In this document: in pieces, positions 25,401-34,209 of the stretch
Layout of the letters: each line of letters opens with the position of its first letter
Numbering within the stretch: position 1 is the stretch's first letter
Assembly: GCF_028069725.1 (NCBI RefSeq)
Contig: NZ_JANEWG010000038.1
Location: 1-44,049 of the forward strand
Direction: 5' to 3'
Length of the DNA: 44,049 bases
DNA from: Citrobacter sp. Awk 4
GTDB taxonomy: Bacteria > Pseudomonadota > Gammaproteobacteria > Enterobacterales > Enterobacteriaceae
Position numbers and translations under genes: made by a program
Notes under the pieces: generated by a model
The model's input: the letters and a program-made list of their open reading frames with translations, nothing else
Database searches by the model: none
What the model was told of the DNA's origin: nothing

Positions 25401-27413
25401 GGTACGGTGACTCTGCCGATTGGTGATTTTAATGGTGAACTGCGGGTCATGGCACAGGCGTGGACTGCCGAAAATTTTGGCAGCAGTGAAAGCAAAGTGG
25501 TCGTTGCGGCGCCAGTGATTGCGGAGCTGAATACCCCACGCTTTATGGCTGCTGGCGATACCTCACGCCTGACGCTGGACGTCACGAACCTGACAGACAA
25601 GCCGCAAACGCTCAATATCACGCTTAACGCCAGCGGATTACTCGAACTGGTGAGCCAACAGCCTCAGCCCGTCAATCTGGCGCCGGGAGTCAGGACCACA
25701 TTGTTCATTCCCGTGCGTGCTCTTGAGGGTTTTGGCGATGGCGAATTACAGGCAACTATCGACGGAGTAAGCCTGCCGGGTGAAACCATTGCCGCGCAAA
25801 ATAAACAGTGGAAGATTGGGGTACGCCCTGCCTGGCCTGCCCAGACGGTAAACAGCGGCGTCACTCTGCAACCCGGAGAAACCTGGCGTGCACCTGCGCA
25901 GAATCTGGAGAATTTCTCTGTGGTTACGCTACAGGGGCAATTGTTGCTGAGCGGCAAACCGCCGCTGAATTTGGCGCGTTATATTCGTGAATTGAAAGCG
26001 TATCCGTACGGGTGTCTTGAGCAGACCGCCAGCGGACTGTTCCCTTCACTGTATACCAATGCGGCGCAGTTGAAGGCGCTGGATATTACGGGCGATAGCG
26101 ATGAAAAACGTCGTGCGGCGGTCGATGTCGGTATTTCTCGTATTTTGCAGATGCAGCGTGATAACGGCGGTTTTGCTCTGTGGGATAAAAACGGACCGGA
26201 AGAGTATTGGCTGACGGCTTATGCGATGGACTTCCTCGTGCGTGCTGGCGAACAAGGATACAGCGTGCCGACGGAGGCGGTGAACCGTGGCAATGAACGC
26301 CTGCTTCGCTATCTGCAGGACCCGGGCATGATGTCGATCCGCTACAGCGACGATACTCCGGCCAGCAAATTTGCTGTTCAGGCGTACGCTGCGCTGGTAC
26401 TAGCACGCCAGCAAAAGGCGCCTTTGGGCGCGTTGCGTGAGATCTGGGAACGTCGTGCTCAGGCCGCATCAGGCTTGTCCTTGCTGCAATTGGGTATTGC
26501 GCTGAAAAACATGGGCGATGCCACTCGCAGTGAACAAGCTTTGACGCTGGCTCTCAATACGCCGCGGCGTGATACGCAGCAGTGGATGGCGGATTACGGC
26601 AGTTCGCTGCGCGATAACGCGCTGATGTTGTCGCTGCTGGAAGAAAATAAACTCAAACCGGATGTGCAAAATACCTTGCTGAACACCTTGTCTGAGCAGG
26701 CATTCGGCCAGCGCTGGCTTTCCACTCAGGAAAGTAATGCTCTGTTCCTTGCAGCGCGAACTTTGCAGGATTTGCCGGGGAACTGGCAGGCGCAGACTTC
26801 GCTTTCAGAGCAGCCGCTTACGGGCACCAACGCACAAACGCGTAATCTTGATGCCGACCAGTTATCTACCCTTGCTGTCACTAACAGCGGCAATCAACCG
26901 CTGTGGCTGCGTCTGGACAGCAGCGGCTATCCGGATTCAGCTCCTGCGTCGACAAGTCACGTTCTGCAAATTGAACGCCAGATCCTGGGAACCGACGGGC
27001 AGCGTAAATCGCTCTCCTCTTTGCGTAGCGGCGAACTGGTGCTGGTTTCGTTGACGGTGACTGCCAGCCAGAATGTACCCGATGCTCTGGTCGTGGATTT
27101 ATTACCCGCCGGGCTTGAACTGGAAAACCAGAATCTGGCGAACGGCAGCGCCAGCCTGCAGGATAGCGGTAGCGCGGTGCAGAATCTGTTGAGCCAAATG
27201 CAGCAGGCGGACATCCAGCATCTGGAATTCAGAGATGACCGCTTTGTTGCCGCCGTCGCGGTAAATGAAGGACAACCGGTGACGCTGGTCTACCTCGCGC
27301 GAGCGGTGACGCCGGGAACGTATCAGGTTCCGGTTCCGCAGGTGGAATCAATGTATGTTCCGAAGTGGCGGGCGACCGGGGCAACCGAAGGATTCATGAT
27401 TGTTACACCGTAA
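22446..27413 (+). CDS. yfhM: YfhM, bacterial alpha-2-macroglobulin lipoprotein
   Basis: This 1655-residue periplasmic lipoprotein resembles E. coli YfhM/ECAM, a protease trap thought to protect the cell wall. The signal peptide ends LAGC with lipidated Cys18. Asp at +2 (CD) is an inner-membrane retention signal. A low-complexity linker (residues 19-60) follows. Many MG-type beta-sandwich domains and the internal thioester motif CLEQ (Cys1190, in YGCLEQTASG) are visible. A bait region is expected near residues 910-950 and a helical thioester domain at about 1180-1500. It ends directly before pbpC, the usual pairing. Confidence 0.95.
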   Translation: MKHLRVAACMLLAALAGCDNSDDATTTAKNTTSAPQATKPKNAAPAQQAAAVKDPALLQKLTQQSQGKALTLLDASEVQLEGAAALVLTFSIPLDPEQDFSRTVHVVDKKSGKIDGAWELAPNLKELRLRHLEPNRDLIVTVERDVKALNKATFGSDYEKTITTRDIQPSVGFASRGSLLPGKVVEGLPVMALNVNNVDVNFFRVKPESLAAFVSQWEYRNSVSNWESDNLLKMADLVYTGRFDLNPARNTREKLLLPLSEIKPLQQAGVYVAVMNQAGHYNYSNAATLFTLSDIGVSAHRYHNRLDVFTQSLGNGAAQQGIEVALLNDKGQTLAQATSDAQGHVQLETDKNAALLLARKDGQTTLLDLKLPALDLAEFNIAGAPGYSKQFFMFGPRDLYRPGETVILNGLLRDSDGKALPDQPVKLEVVKPDGQVLRTVVSQPENGLYRFTYPLDSGAATGMWHIRANTGDNQSRMWDFHVEDFMPERMALNLTAQKTPIAPADEVKFSVVGYYLYGAPANGNALQGQLFLRPLREAVSALPGFQFGNIAEENLSRSLDEVQLTLDDTGRGEVTTTSQWQEAHSPLQVILQASLLESGGRPVTRRVEQAIWPAETLPGIRPQFAAKAVYDYRTDTTVNQPIVDEGSNAAFDIVYADAQGVKKAVSGLQVRLIRERRDYYWNWSESEGWESQFDQKDLVEGEQSLDLNADETGKVSFPVDWGSYRLEVKAPNDAVSSVRFWAGYSWQDNSDGSGAARPDRVTLKLDKPTYRPGDTLKLHIAAPAAGKGYAMVESSDGPLWWKEIDVPAEGLELAIPVDKTWNRHDLYLSALVVRPGDKSRSATPKRAVGLLHLPLGDETRRLDLSLDTPAKMRPNQPLTVKVKASVKQGETPKQVNVLVSAVDSGVLNITDYVTPDPWQAFFGQKRYGADIYDIYGQVIEGQGRLAALRFGGDGDALKRGGKPPVNHVNIVAQQALPVALNEQGEGTVTLPIGDFNGELRVMAQAWTAENFGSSESKVVVAAPVIAELNTPRFMAAGDTSRLTLDVTNLTDKPQTLNITLNASGLLELVSQQPQPVNLAPGVRTTLFIPVRALEGFGDGELQATIDGVSLPGETIAAQNKQWKIGVRPAWPAQTVNSGVTLQPGETWRAPAQNLENFSVVTLQGQLLLSGKPPLNLARYIRELKAYPYGCLEQTASGLFPSLYTNAAQLKALDITGDSDEKRRAAVDVGISRILQMQRDNGGFALWDKNGPEEYWLTAYAMDFLVRAGEQGYSVPTEAVNRGNERLLRYLQDPGMMSIRYSDDTPASKFAVQAYAALVLARQQKAPLGALREIWERRAQAASGLSLLQLGIALKNMGDATRSEQALTLALNTPRRDTQQWMADYGSSLRDNALMLSLLEENKLKPDVQNTLLNTLSEQAFGQRWLSTQESNALFLAARTLQDLPGNWQAQTSLSEQPLTGTNAQTRNLDADQLSTLAVTNSGNQPLWLRLDSSGYPDSAPASTSHVLQIERQILGTDGQRKSLSSLRSGELVLVSLTVTASQNVPDALVVDLLPAGLELENQNLANGSASLQDSGSAVQNLLSQMQQADIQHLEFRDDRFVAAVAVNEGQPVTLVYLARAVTPGTYQVPVPQVESMYVPKWRATGATEGFMIVTP

Positions 27414-29726
27414 ATGAGAGGCTTTCGAGGAAAACGCGGCTACTGGACTGGACTGGTAGCCGCCCCCATTTTCATTCTCTTTTTGGTATGGGCTGCAGAT
27501 AAAATCTGGCCGCTGCCGCTCAGGGAAGTGAGCCCTGCGCGGGTGGTGGTGGCGCATGACGGCGTACCGCTTTGGCGTTTTGCTGATGCGGACGGCATCT
27601 GGCGTTATCCGGTGACTCCCGAAGAGGTGTCCCCCCGATATCTGGAGGCGCTCATCAATTATGAAGATCGCTGGTTCTGGAAGCATCCAGGGGTAAATCC
27701 GTTTTCTGTCGTACGCGCAGCCTGGCAGGATCTCTCCTCCGGACGTGTGGTGTCTGGCGGCAGTACACTCACCATGCAGGTCGCCAGATTGCTTGATCCC
27801 CATCCGCGCACATTCGGCGGCAAGTTTCGCCAGCTTTGGCGCGCGCTTCAGCTTGAATGGCATCTCTCCAAACGCGATATTTTGACGTTGTATCTTAACC
27901 GCGCGCCCTTTGGGGGAACGTTGCAAGGCATTGGCGCAGCAAGCTGGGCCTACCTCGGAAAACCGCCAGGGAAACTGAGCTATTCGGAAGCGGCGCTGTT
28001 GGCCGTTTTGCCGCAGGCACCCAGTCGTTTGCGTCCCGATCGCTGGCCGGATCGCGCACAAGCGGCGCGAAATAAAGTGCTGGAACGGATGGCGACCCAG
28101 GGCATATGGTCAGCAAAAATCGTGCAGGAAGCTCGTGAAGAACCGGTCTGGCTGTCGCCCCGGAAAATGCCGCAGTTGGCGCCGCTCTTCTCACGCATGA
28201 TGCTCGGGAAAAGCAAAAGCGACAAAATCGTTACCACGCTGGATGCGGGATTACAGTATCAACTGGAAGAGCTTGCCCAGACCTGGAAAAGCAGGCTTCC
28301 CGCCCGCAGTTCACTGGCGATGATCGTTGTTGAACACACCGATATGAGCGTGCGCGGCTGGGTGGGATCGGTGGACATGAACGACGACAGTCGCTTTGGT
28401 CATGTCAATATGGTCAATGCGATCCGATCGCCGGGATCGCTGCTCAAACCTTTTGTTTACGGTCTGGCGTTGGATGAAGGTCTGATCCATCCGGCGTCAT
28501 TATTACAGGACGTCCCGCGCCGTACTGGTGATTATCGCCCGGGGAATTTTGACAGTGGATTTCATGGTCCGGTCAGCATGAGCGAAGCGTTGGTGAGTTC
28601 TCTGAATTTACCCGCAGTACAAGTGCTGGAAGCGTATGGTCCAAAACGTTTTGCCGGCAAACTCCGCAATGCAGGTCTGCCGTTGTATTTACCTGCCGGG
28701 GCGGCCCCTAATCTTTCACTGATTCTGGGGGGGGCAGGGGCGAAACTGGATGAGATGACGGCGGCCTGGAGCGCCTTTGCGCGTCATGGCAAAGCCGGTG
28801 CTTTGCGGCTTCAGCCTGACTCCCCGTTACAAGAACGTCCGTTGATGTCGCCAGGCGCTGCGTGGATTATCCGGCGAATTATGGCGGATGAGGCGCAGCC
28901 TTTACCGGATAATACTCTGCCGAGGATTGCGCCGCTGGCATGGAAAACCGGCACCAGCTATGGCTATCGCGATGCCTGGGCAATCGGCATTAACGCGCGC
29001 TATGTCATTGGTGTCTGGACGGGCAGGCCGGACGGCACGCCCGTTGTGGGACAGTTTGGATTCGCAAGCGCTATCCCGTTACTGAATCAGGTGAACAATA
29101 TTTTGCAGGCGCGAACGACGGTTCAGCCTGAAGATCCGCGCCCGCCATCGGTCAGTCAGGGCGTGATCTGTTGGCCTGGAGGACAATCACTTCCCGCAGG
29201 AGACCCAAACTGCCGTCGCCGACTGGCCACATGGCTACTGGAAGGCAACCAGCCGCCAACACTGTTATTACCTGAACAGGAAGGGATTAACGGCATCCAT
29301 TTTCCGGTCTGGCTGGATGACTCGGGAAAACGTGTCGCCGCTGACTGTCCGCAGGCGCGTGAGCAAACGTTGATTGTATGGCCTTTACCGCTTGAACCCT
29401 GGCTTCCTGCCTCCGAACGCCGCGCATCGCGGCTTCCACCGGTTTCAACCACCTGTCCGCCGTTGGGGCAGGGGGCGCTTTTACCCCTCCAGTTGACGGG
29501 GGTTCGCGACGACGCGATTCTGAGGCGCTTACCCGGATCGCCAGAAGCCTCTTTACCGATCCAAACCCGTGGTGGAACGGAAGAGCGCTGGTGGTTTTTG
29601 AATGGAGAACGACTGCCAGAGCGTGGGCGGAATATCACGTTACGCGTTGCGAAAAAAGGAGAATATCAGCTCCTGGTGATGGATGATGCGGGGCAGGTGG
29701 CGACAGTGAGATTTACCTTGCAGTAG
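27414..29726 (+). CDS. pbpC: PbpC, penicillin-binding protein 1C
   Basis: This 770-residue bifunctional class A PBP is anchored by an N-terminal TM (about 12-28). The glycosyltransferase domain has the catalytic Glu84 in YEDRWFWKHPGVNP, then GGSTLTMQVARLL. The transpeptidase domain has SLLK (Ser342, Lys345), SSLN and KTGTS motifs. A C-terminal PbpC domain follows. It starts at the base after the yfhM stop. A run of eight G residues (28727-28734) lies in the transpeptidase part and could be slippage-prone. PbpC and YfhM are thought to cooperate in wall repair and protease defence after outer-membrane breach. Confidence 0.95.
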   Translation: MRGFRGKRGYWTGLVAAPIFILFLVWAADKIWPLPLREVSPARVVVAHDGVPLWRFADADGIWRYPVTPEEVSPRYLEALINYEDRWFWKHPGVNPFSVVRAAWQDLSSGRVVSGGSTLTMQVARLLDPHPRTFGGKFRQLWRALQLEWHLSKRDILTLYLNRAPFGGTLQGIGAASWAYLGKPPGKLSYSEAALLAVLPQAPSRLRPDRWPDRAQAARNKVLERMATQGIWSAKIVQEAREEPVWLSPRKMPQLAPLFSRMMLGKSKSDKIVTTLDAGLQYQLEELAQTWKSRLPARSSLAMIVVEHTDMSVRGWVGSVDMNDDSRFGHVNMVNAIRSPGSLLKPFVYGLALDEGLIHPASLLQDVPRRTGDYRPGNFDSGFHGPVSMSEALVSSLNLPAVQVLEAYGPKRFAGKLRNAGLPLYLPAGAAPNLSLILGGAGAKLDEMTAAWSAFARHGKAGALRLQPDSPLQERPLMSPGAAWIIRRIMADEAQPLPDNTLPRIAPLAWKTGTSYGYRDAWAIGINARYVIGVWTGRPDGTPVVGQFGFASAIPLLNQVNNILQARTTVQPEDPRPPSVSQGVICWPGGQSLPAGDPNCRRRLATWLLEGNQPPTLLLPEQEGINGIHFPVWLDDSGKRVAADCPQAREQTLIVWPLPLEPWLPASERRASRLPPVSTTCPPLGQGALLPLQLTGVRDDAILRRLPGSPEASLPIQTRGGTEERWWFLNGERLPERGRNITLRVAKKGEYQLLVMDDAGQVATVRFTLQ

Positions 29727-29800
29727 CTGGACAGTAGACCTGATTGCGTGGAATTGTTGCTAACGTTCGATTTATTTTAAAAAAATGTTACCTTCGTCAA

Positions 29801-29829
29801 TGGTCAACTGGCTGGAGGGTCATTATAAT
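29801..29829 (+). promoter_or_regulatory. Candidate ndk promoter
   Basis: A perfect -10 TATAAT (29824-29829) is preceded by a 17-bp spacer and TGGTCA (29801-29806), a partial -35 match. An AT-rich tract (29770-29790) upstream might act as an UP element. The ndk ATG is 72 bp downstream. Confidence 0.55.
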
Positions 29830-29900
29830 CCGCGCCAGGTCGTACATACGTACATAAACCCTAACGGGTAGATAACAACAGAACATATTCAGAGGTAATC

Positions 29901-30332
29901 ATGGCTATTGAACGTACTTTTTCCATCATCAAACCAAACGCGGTGGCAAAAAACGTTATTGGCAACATCTTTGCGCGCTTTGAAGCAGCAGGGTTTAAAA
30001 TTGTCGGTACTAAAATGCTGCACCTGACCGTTGAACAGGCTCGCGGATTCTATGCAGAGCACGACGGTAAACCTTTCTTCGATGGCCTGGTAGAGTTCAT
30101 GACCTCAGGCCCGATCGTCGTTTCCGTACTGGAAAGCGAAAATGCCGTTCAGCGTCATCGCGATCTGCTGGGCGCAACCAACCCAGCTAACGCGCTGGCT
30201 GGCACCCTGCGTGCTGACTACGCTGACAGCTTCACTGAAAACGGCACCCACGGTTCTGATTCCGCTGAGTCTGCCGCGCGTGAAATCGCCTATTTCTTTG
30301 GCGAAGGCGAAGTGTGCCCGCGTACTCGCTAA
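29901..30332 (+). CDS. ndk: Ndk, nucleoside diphosphate kinase
   Basis: This 143-residue enzyme transfers the gamma-phosphate of ATP to NDPs, balancing NTP pools. The catalytic His117 is in [13 protein letters not shown]. The KPNAV and RADYADS segments match the NDP kinase fold. Length equals E. coli Ndk. GAGGTAATC precedes the ATG. An intrinsic terminator lies about 80 bp downstream. Confidence 0.97.
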   Translation: MAIERTFSIIKPNAVAKNVIGNIFARFEAAGFKIVGTKMLHLTVEQARGFYAEHDGKPFFDGLVEFMTSGPIVVSVLESENAVQRHRDLLGATNPANALAGTLRADYADSFTENGTHGSDSAESAAREIAYFFGEGEVCPRTR

Positions 30333-30412
30333 TCGAGCAGGCGTTTACACATTATTTTCGCTAATGTCTCGCGCAAGCGTGGCATCCTTGCGATAGAATT
30401 TGTACAATGCAG

Positions 30413-30453
30413 CGCCCCCGGACGAGCACCGCTCACCGGGGCGTTTCTTTTTT
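30413..30453 (+). terminator. Intrinsic terminator between ndk and rlmN
   Basis: CGCCCCCG (30413-30420) pairs with CGGGGCG (30437-30443), followed by TTTCTTTTTT. It lies between the ndk stop and the rlmN ATG (30501). The sequence just before it contains TAGAAT and TACAAT -10-like hexamers, so the hairpin might also attenuate transcription towards rlmN. Confidence 0.82.
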
Positions 30454-30500
30454 CAACCCTCCAGGGGCCATAACGTGTAATAACGAGGCCGGAATAGATT

Positions 30501-31667
30501 ATGTCTGAACAAATTGTCACATCTGAATGCATCACCCCGGTAGTTCCTAATAAAGAGAATAAAATTAATCTGTTGGATCTCAACCGCCAGCAGATGCGCG
30601 AGTTTTTTAAAGAATTAGGTGAAAAACCCTTCCGCGCCGACCAGGTGATGAAGTGGATGTACCACTATTGCAGCGATGACTTTGATGATATGACCGATAT
30701 CAACAAGGTATTGCGTGGTAAGCTGAAAGAGGTGGCGGAAATCCGCGCGCCGGAGGTGGTTGAAGAGCAGCGTTCGTCTGACGGCACCATCAAATGGGCG
30801 ATTGCAGTTGGCGATCAGCGTGTTGAAACGGTCTATATCCCGGAAGACGATCGCGCCACACTGTGTGTCTCTTCACAGGTGGGGTGTGCGCTGGAGTGTA
30901 AATTCTGCTCAACTGCGCAGCAAGGCTTTAACCGTAACCTGCGCGTGTCGGAAATTATCGGCCAGGTGTGGCGGGCGGCGAAGATCGTCGGTGCCGCGAA
31001 AATCACCGGGCAACGTCCTATTACCAATGTGGTGATGATGGGGATGGGCGAGCCATTACTCAATCTGACCAACGTCGTTCCGGCCATGGAAATCATGCTG
31101 GATGATTTCGGGTTCGGTTTATCAAAGCGTCGCGTTACCCTGTCCACCTCCGGTGTTGTACCTGCTCTGGACAAACTGGGTGATATGATTGACGTCGCGC
31201 TGGCGATTTCCCTGCATGCGCCGAACGACGAAATTCGTGATGAAATCGTTCCTATCAACAAAAAGTACAATATCGAAACGTTCCTGAGCGCGGTTCGTCG
31301 CTATCTGGAGAAATCCAATGCGAACCAGGGGCGCGTCACGATTGAGTATGTCATGCTCGATCATGTTAACGACGGCACCGAACATGCGCATCAACTGGCA
31401 GAGTTGCTGAAAGATACGCCGTGCAAGATTAACCTGATTCCGTGGAACCCGTTCCCGGGCGCACCGTATGGACGTAGTTCAAACAGTCGGATCGACCGTT
31501 TCTCCAAAGTGTTGATGGGTTACGGCTTCACCACTATTGTGCGTAAAACCCGCGGTGATGATATCGATGCAGCCTGCGGTCAGTTGGCGGGTGACGTGAT
31601 TGATCGTACTAAACGCACCCTGCGTAAGCGCATGCAGGGTGAAGCAATCGACATTAAAGCGGTTTGA
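30501..31667 (+). CDS. rlmN: RlmN, dual-specificity 23S rRNA/tRNA m2A methyltransferase
   Basis: This 388-residue radical SAM enzyme methylates C2 of A2503 in 23S rRNA and of A37 in some tRNAs. The [4Fe-4S] cysteines are 129, 133 and 136 in [15 protein letters not shown]. The two methyl-transfer cysteines are Cys122 and about Cys359 ([13 protein letters not shown]). Length is four residues above the E. coli form because of the N-terminus. It lies downstream of the ndk terminator. Confidence 0.96.
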   Translation: MSEQIVTSECITPVVPNKENKINLLDLNRQQMREFFKELGEKPFRADQVMKWMYHYCSDDFDDMTDINKVLRGKLKEVAEIRAPEVVEEQRSSDGTIKWAIAVGDQRVETVYIPEDDRATLCVSSQVGCALECKFCSTAQQGFNRNLRVSEIIGQVWRAAKIVGAAKITGQRPITNVVMMGMGEPLLNLTNVVPAMEIMLDDFGFGLSKRRVTLSTSGVVPALDKLGDMIDVALAISLHAPNDEIRDEIVPINKKYNIETFLSAVRRYLEKSNANQGRVTIEYVMLDHVNDGTEHAHQLAELLKDTPCKINLIPWNPFPGAPYGRSSNSRIDRFSKVLMGYGFTTIVRKTRGDDIDAACGQLAGDVIDRTKRTLRKRMQGEAIDIKAV

Positions 31668-31678
31668 TGTTAGTTACG

Positions 31679-31703
31679 CTGCGGTATAATTAATTTACCG
31701 CAG
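31679..31703. promoter_or_regulatory. Hairpin just after rlmN, overlapping a TATAAT
   Basis: CTGCGGTA (31679-31686) pairs with TACCGCAG (31696-31703), with TATAAT (31685-31690) partly in the loop. No T-run follows. It may mark the 3' end of rlmN or be a weak promoter element. It starts 11 bp past the rlmN stop. Confidence 0.45.
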
Positions 31704-31958
31704 CACTAAGGTAAACTATTTTGAGGTATCGCTATCTCTCTATGCTCAATAATAACGGTGCGTTTTTGTCGACTTTAGGGCAGTATGTAGCGGTGCAACA
31801 ATAGTTTAGCCTTAGGCTTTAGCTGTTTTGTCATGAGTAACCTGGCAGTCTTATACTGTCCGACTAAGGTTAACTAACCTGATGTTTCGCGGTGCGGGTG
31901 GGCATTGTGGCTCGCCGGCACCTGAGCCCTTATTTACACGTACCTGCAGCTGTAGCGA
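31704..31958 (+). other. rlmN-rodZ gap with rodZ promoter
   Basis: This is the largest gene-free part of the window, within a 291-bp rlmN-rodZ gap. It has a 20-codon open frame at 31742-31804 (MLNNNGAFLSTLGQYVAVQQ) with no good ribosome-binding site, and a promoter at 31828-31857. In Pseudomonas pilF lies between these two genes; no trace of it is recognised here. Confidence 0.5.
31828..31857 (+). promoter_or_regulatory. Probable rodZ promoter
   Basis: TTGTCA (31828-31833, five of six matches to -35) and TATACT (31852-31857, five of six to -10) are separated by 18 bp. The rodZ ATG lies about 100 bases downstream, giving a leader of about 95 nt. It could drive rodZ-ispG and the genes beyond. 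Confidence 0.7.
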
Positions 31959-32954
31959 ATGAATACTGAAGCCACGCACGACAAAAATGAAGCACAAACC
32001 ACCGGCGTTCGTCTGCGCAATGCCCGTGAACAACTCGGACTCAGCCAGCAGGCAGTCGCGGAGCGACTTTGCCTGAAGGTTTCCACTGTACGCGACATTG
32101 AAGACGATAAGGCACCAGCCGATCTCGCCTCAACGTTCCTGCGCGGGTATATCCGTTCTTACGCACGTTTGGTGCATATTCCTGAAGAAGAGCTGCTGCC
32201 AGGGCTGGAAAAGCAGGCACCGATTCGACCGGGCAAAGTCGCCCCGATGCAAAGTTTTTCTCTCGGCAAGCGTCGTAAAAAACGCGATGGCTGGTTGATG
32301 ACTTTCACCTGGCTGATTCTGTTTGTGGTTGTTGGCCTGACAGGTGCCTGGTGGTGGCAAAATCACAAGGCGCAGCAGGAAGAGATCACCACGATGGCCG
32401 ATCAATCCACTGCGGAACTGAACGCCAGTAACGAGAGCACGCAGAGCGTACCGCTGGATACCAGCGCGACGGCAAGCCCGGATAATGCTCAAGCGCCTGC
32501 TGACGCCGCGAATACGACAACTGCGCCGCAGACGCCGGAAGCGACATCCGTTGCGCCGACTGCTGATGCGCAACAGAATGCGGTTGTTGCTCCTTCTCAG
32601 GCGAACGTTGATACCGCAACGACGGCTCCTGTTGTTGCTCCAGGCGCGCCATTGCCGACTGACCAGGCTGGCGTAACGACGCCTGCGGTTGATCCCAATG
32701 CGCTGGTCATGAACTTCACTGCCGATTGCTGGTTAGAAGTCACTGATGCAACAGGTAAAAAGTTGTTTAGCGGTATGCAGCGTAAAGATGGCAATTTAAA
32801 CTTAACGGGCCAGGCGCCTTACAAGCTTAAAATTGGCGCTCCGGCCGCGGTACAGATCCAGTATCAAGGAAAGCCTGTCGATCTTAGCCGTTTTATCAGA
32901 ACTAACCAGGTTGCACGTCTGACCGTTAATGCCGAACAATCACCGGCTCAGTAA
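31959..32954 (+). CDS. rodZ: RodZ, cytoskeletal morphogenesis protein
   Basis: This 331-residue bitopic membrane protein links MreB to the elongation complex and maintains rod shape. An N-terminal HTH domain (about 18-90; [32 protein letters not shown]) binds MreB. A single TM (about 111-131, [21 protein letters not shown]) follows a basic RRKKRD stretch. The periplasmic part is Ala/Thr/Pro-rich (about 145-245), then a C-terminal DUF4115-type domain. It is six residues shorter than E. coli RodZ, within the linker. Confidence 0.95.
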   Translation: MNTEATHDKNEAQTTGVRLRNAREQLGLSQQAVAERLCLKVSTVRDIEDDKAPADLASTFLRGYIRSYARLVHIPEEELLPGLEKQAPIRPGKVAPMQSFSLGKRRKKRDGWLMTFTWLILFVVVGLTGAWWWQNHKAQQEEITTMADQSTAELNASNESTQSVPLDTSATASPDNAQAPADAANTTTAPQTPEATSVAPTADAQQNAVVAPSQANVDTATTAPVVAPGAPLPTDQAGVTTPAVDPNALVMNFTADCWLEVTDATGKKLFSGMQRKDGNLNLTGQAPYKLKIGAPAAVQIQYQGKPVDLSRFIRTNQVARLTVNAEQSPAQ

Positions 32955-32980
32955 CAGACGGGCAATGCGGGAGATTTTTC

Positions 32981-34099
32981 ATGCATAACCAGGCTCCAAT
33001 TCAACGTAGAAAGTCAAAGCGTATTTACGTTGGGAATGTGCCGATTGGCGATGGTGCTCCCATCGCCGTACAATCTATGACCAACACGCGTACCACGGAT
33101 GTGGTGGCGACGGTCAATCAAATCAAAGCGCTTGAACGCGTTGGTGCCGATATTGTTCGTGTTTCTGTACCGACAATGGATGCTGCCGAAGCGTTTAAAC
33201 TGATCAAACAGCAGGTCAGCGTACCTCTGGTTGCCGATATCCATTTCGATTATCGCATTGCGCTAAAAGTAGCGGAGTACGGTGTCGATTGTTTGCGGAT
33301 TAACCCAGGCAATATTGGCAATGAAGAGCGTATCCGTATGGTGGTGGATTGCGCTCGCGACAAGAACATCCCGATCCGCATCGGTGTTAACGCCGGATCG
33401 CTGGAAAAAGATCTCCAGGAAAAATACGGCGAACCCACACCGCAAGCGTTGCTGGAATCAGCAATGCGCCATGTGGATCATCTCGATCGTCTCAATTTTG
33501 ATCAGTTTAAAGTCAGCGTTAAAGCCTCTGATGTTTTTTTGGCGGTTGAATCCTATCGTTTGCTGGCGCGCCAGATCGAACAACCCTTGCATCTCGGGAT
33601 CACCGAGGCGGGCGGCGCACGCAGTGGCGCCGTGAAATCAGCGATTGGTCTGGGGTTACTGCTGTCGGAAGGGATTGGCGATACGCTGCGCGTCTCGCTG
33701 GCTGCCGATCCAGTGGAAGAGATCAAAGTCGGTTTCGATATTCTGAAATCGCTGCGTATTCGTGCTCGCGGAATCAACTTTATCGCTTGCCCAACCTGTT
33801 CTCGTCAGGAATTTGACGTCATCGGTACGGTGAATGCGCTGGAACAACGTCTGGAAGATATCATTACGCCGATGGATGTTTCGATTATCGGCTGCGTTGT
33901 AAACGGTCCAGGCGAAGCGCTGGTTTCTACGTTGGGTGTGACGGGCGGTAACAAGAAAAGCGGCCTCTATGAAGACGGTGTGCGTAAAGACCGACTCGAC
34001 AACGACGATATGATCACGCAGCTTGAAGCCCGCATTCGTGCGAAAGCAAGCATCCTGGATGAAGCGCGCCGAATTGACGTGCAGCAGGTTGAAAAATAA
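32981..34099 (+). CDS. ispG: IspG, flavodoxin-dependent HMBPP synthase
   Basis: This 372-residue [4Fe-4S] enzyme converts methylerythritol cyclodiphosphate to HMBPP in the MEP isoprenoid pathway. The N-terminal TIM barrel carries [16 protein letters not shown] and [12 protein letters not shown]. The C-terminal cluster domain has [10 protein letters not shown] (about Cys270 and Cys273) and [10 protein letters not shown] (about Cys305, with Glu312). It follows rodZ by 26 bp. Length equals E. coli IspG. Confidence 0.97.
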   Translation: MHNQAPIQRRKSKRIYVGNVPIGDGAPIAVQSMTNTRTTDVVATVNQIKALERVGADIVRVSVPTMDAAEAFKLIKQQVSVPLVADIHFDYRIALKVAEYGVDCLRINPGNIGNEERIRMVVDCARDKNIPIRIGVNAGSLEKDLQEKYGEPTPQALLESAMRHVDHLDRLNFDQFKVSVKASDVFLAVESYRLLARQIEQPLHLGITEAGGARSGAVKSAIGLGLLLSEGIGDTLRVSLAADPVEEIKVGFDILKSLRIRARGINFIACPTCSRQEFDVIGTVNALEQRLEDIITPMDVSIIGCVVNGPGEALVSTLGVTGGNKKSGLYEDGVRKDRLDNDDMITQLEARIRAKASILDEARRIDVQQVEK

Positions 34100-34108
34100 T
34101 AACGTGAT

Positions 34109-34188
34109 GGGAAGCGGCGTGCTTCCCGTGTATGATTGAACCCGCATAGCTCCCGCACCGTTTGGGGAAGCGCTGAGGGTTCATTTTT
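34109..34188 (+). promoter_or_regulatory. Two hairpins between ispG and hisS, the second terminator-like
   Basis: GGGAAGC (34109-34115) pairs with GCTTCCC (34121-34127). Then TGAACCC (34137-34143) pairs with GGGTTCA (34177-34183), enclosing an inner TCCC/GGGA stem and followed by TTTTT (34184-34188). The second could act as an ispG terminator or a hisS leader attenuator. No histidine-rich leader peptide was seen. Confidence 0.6.
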
Positions 34189-34209
34189 ATATTCAGAAAG
34201 AGAATAAAC

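Noticed and set aside
31742..31804. 20-codon frame upstream of rodZ as a real small protein
   Set aside because: It has no convincing ribosome-binding site and lies upstream of the best rodZ promoter; kept only as an observation.
32450..32700. Ala/Thr/Pro repeat-like DNA in rodZ as a tandem repeat or CRISPR-like array
   Set aside because: It encodes the low-complexity periplasmic linker of RodZ and has no regular repeat unit or spacers.
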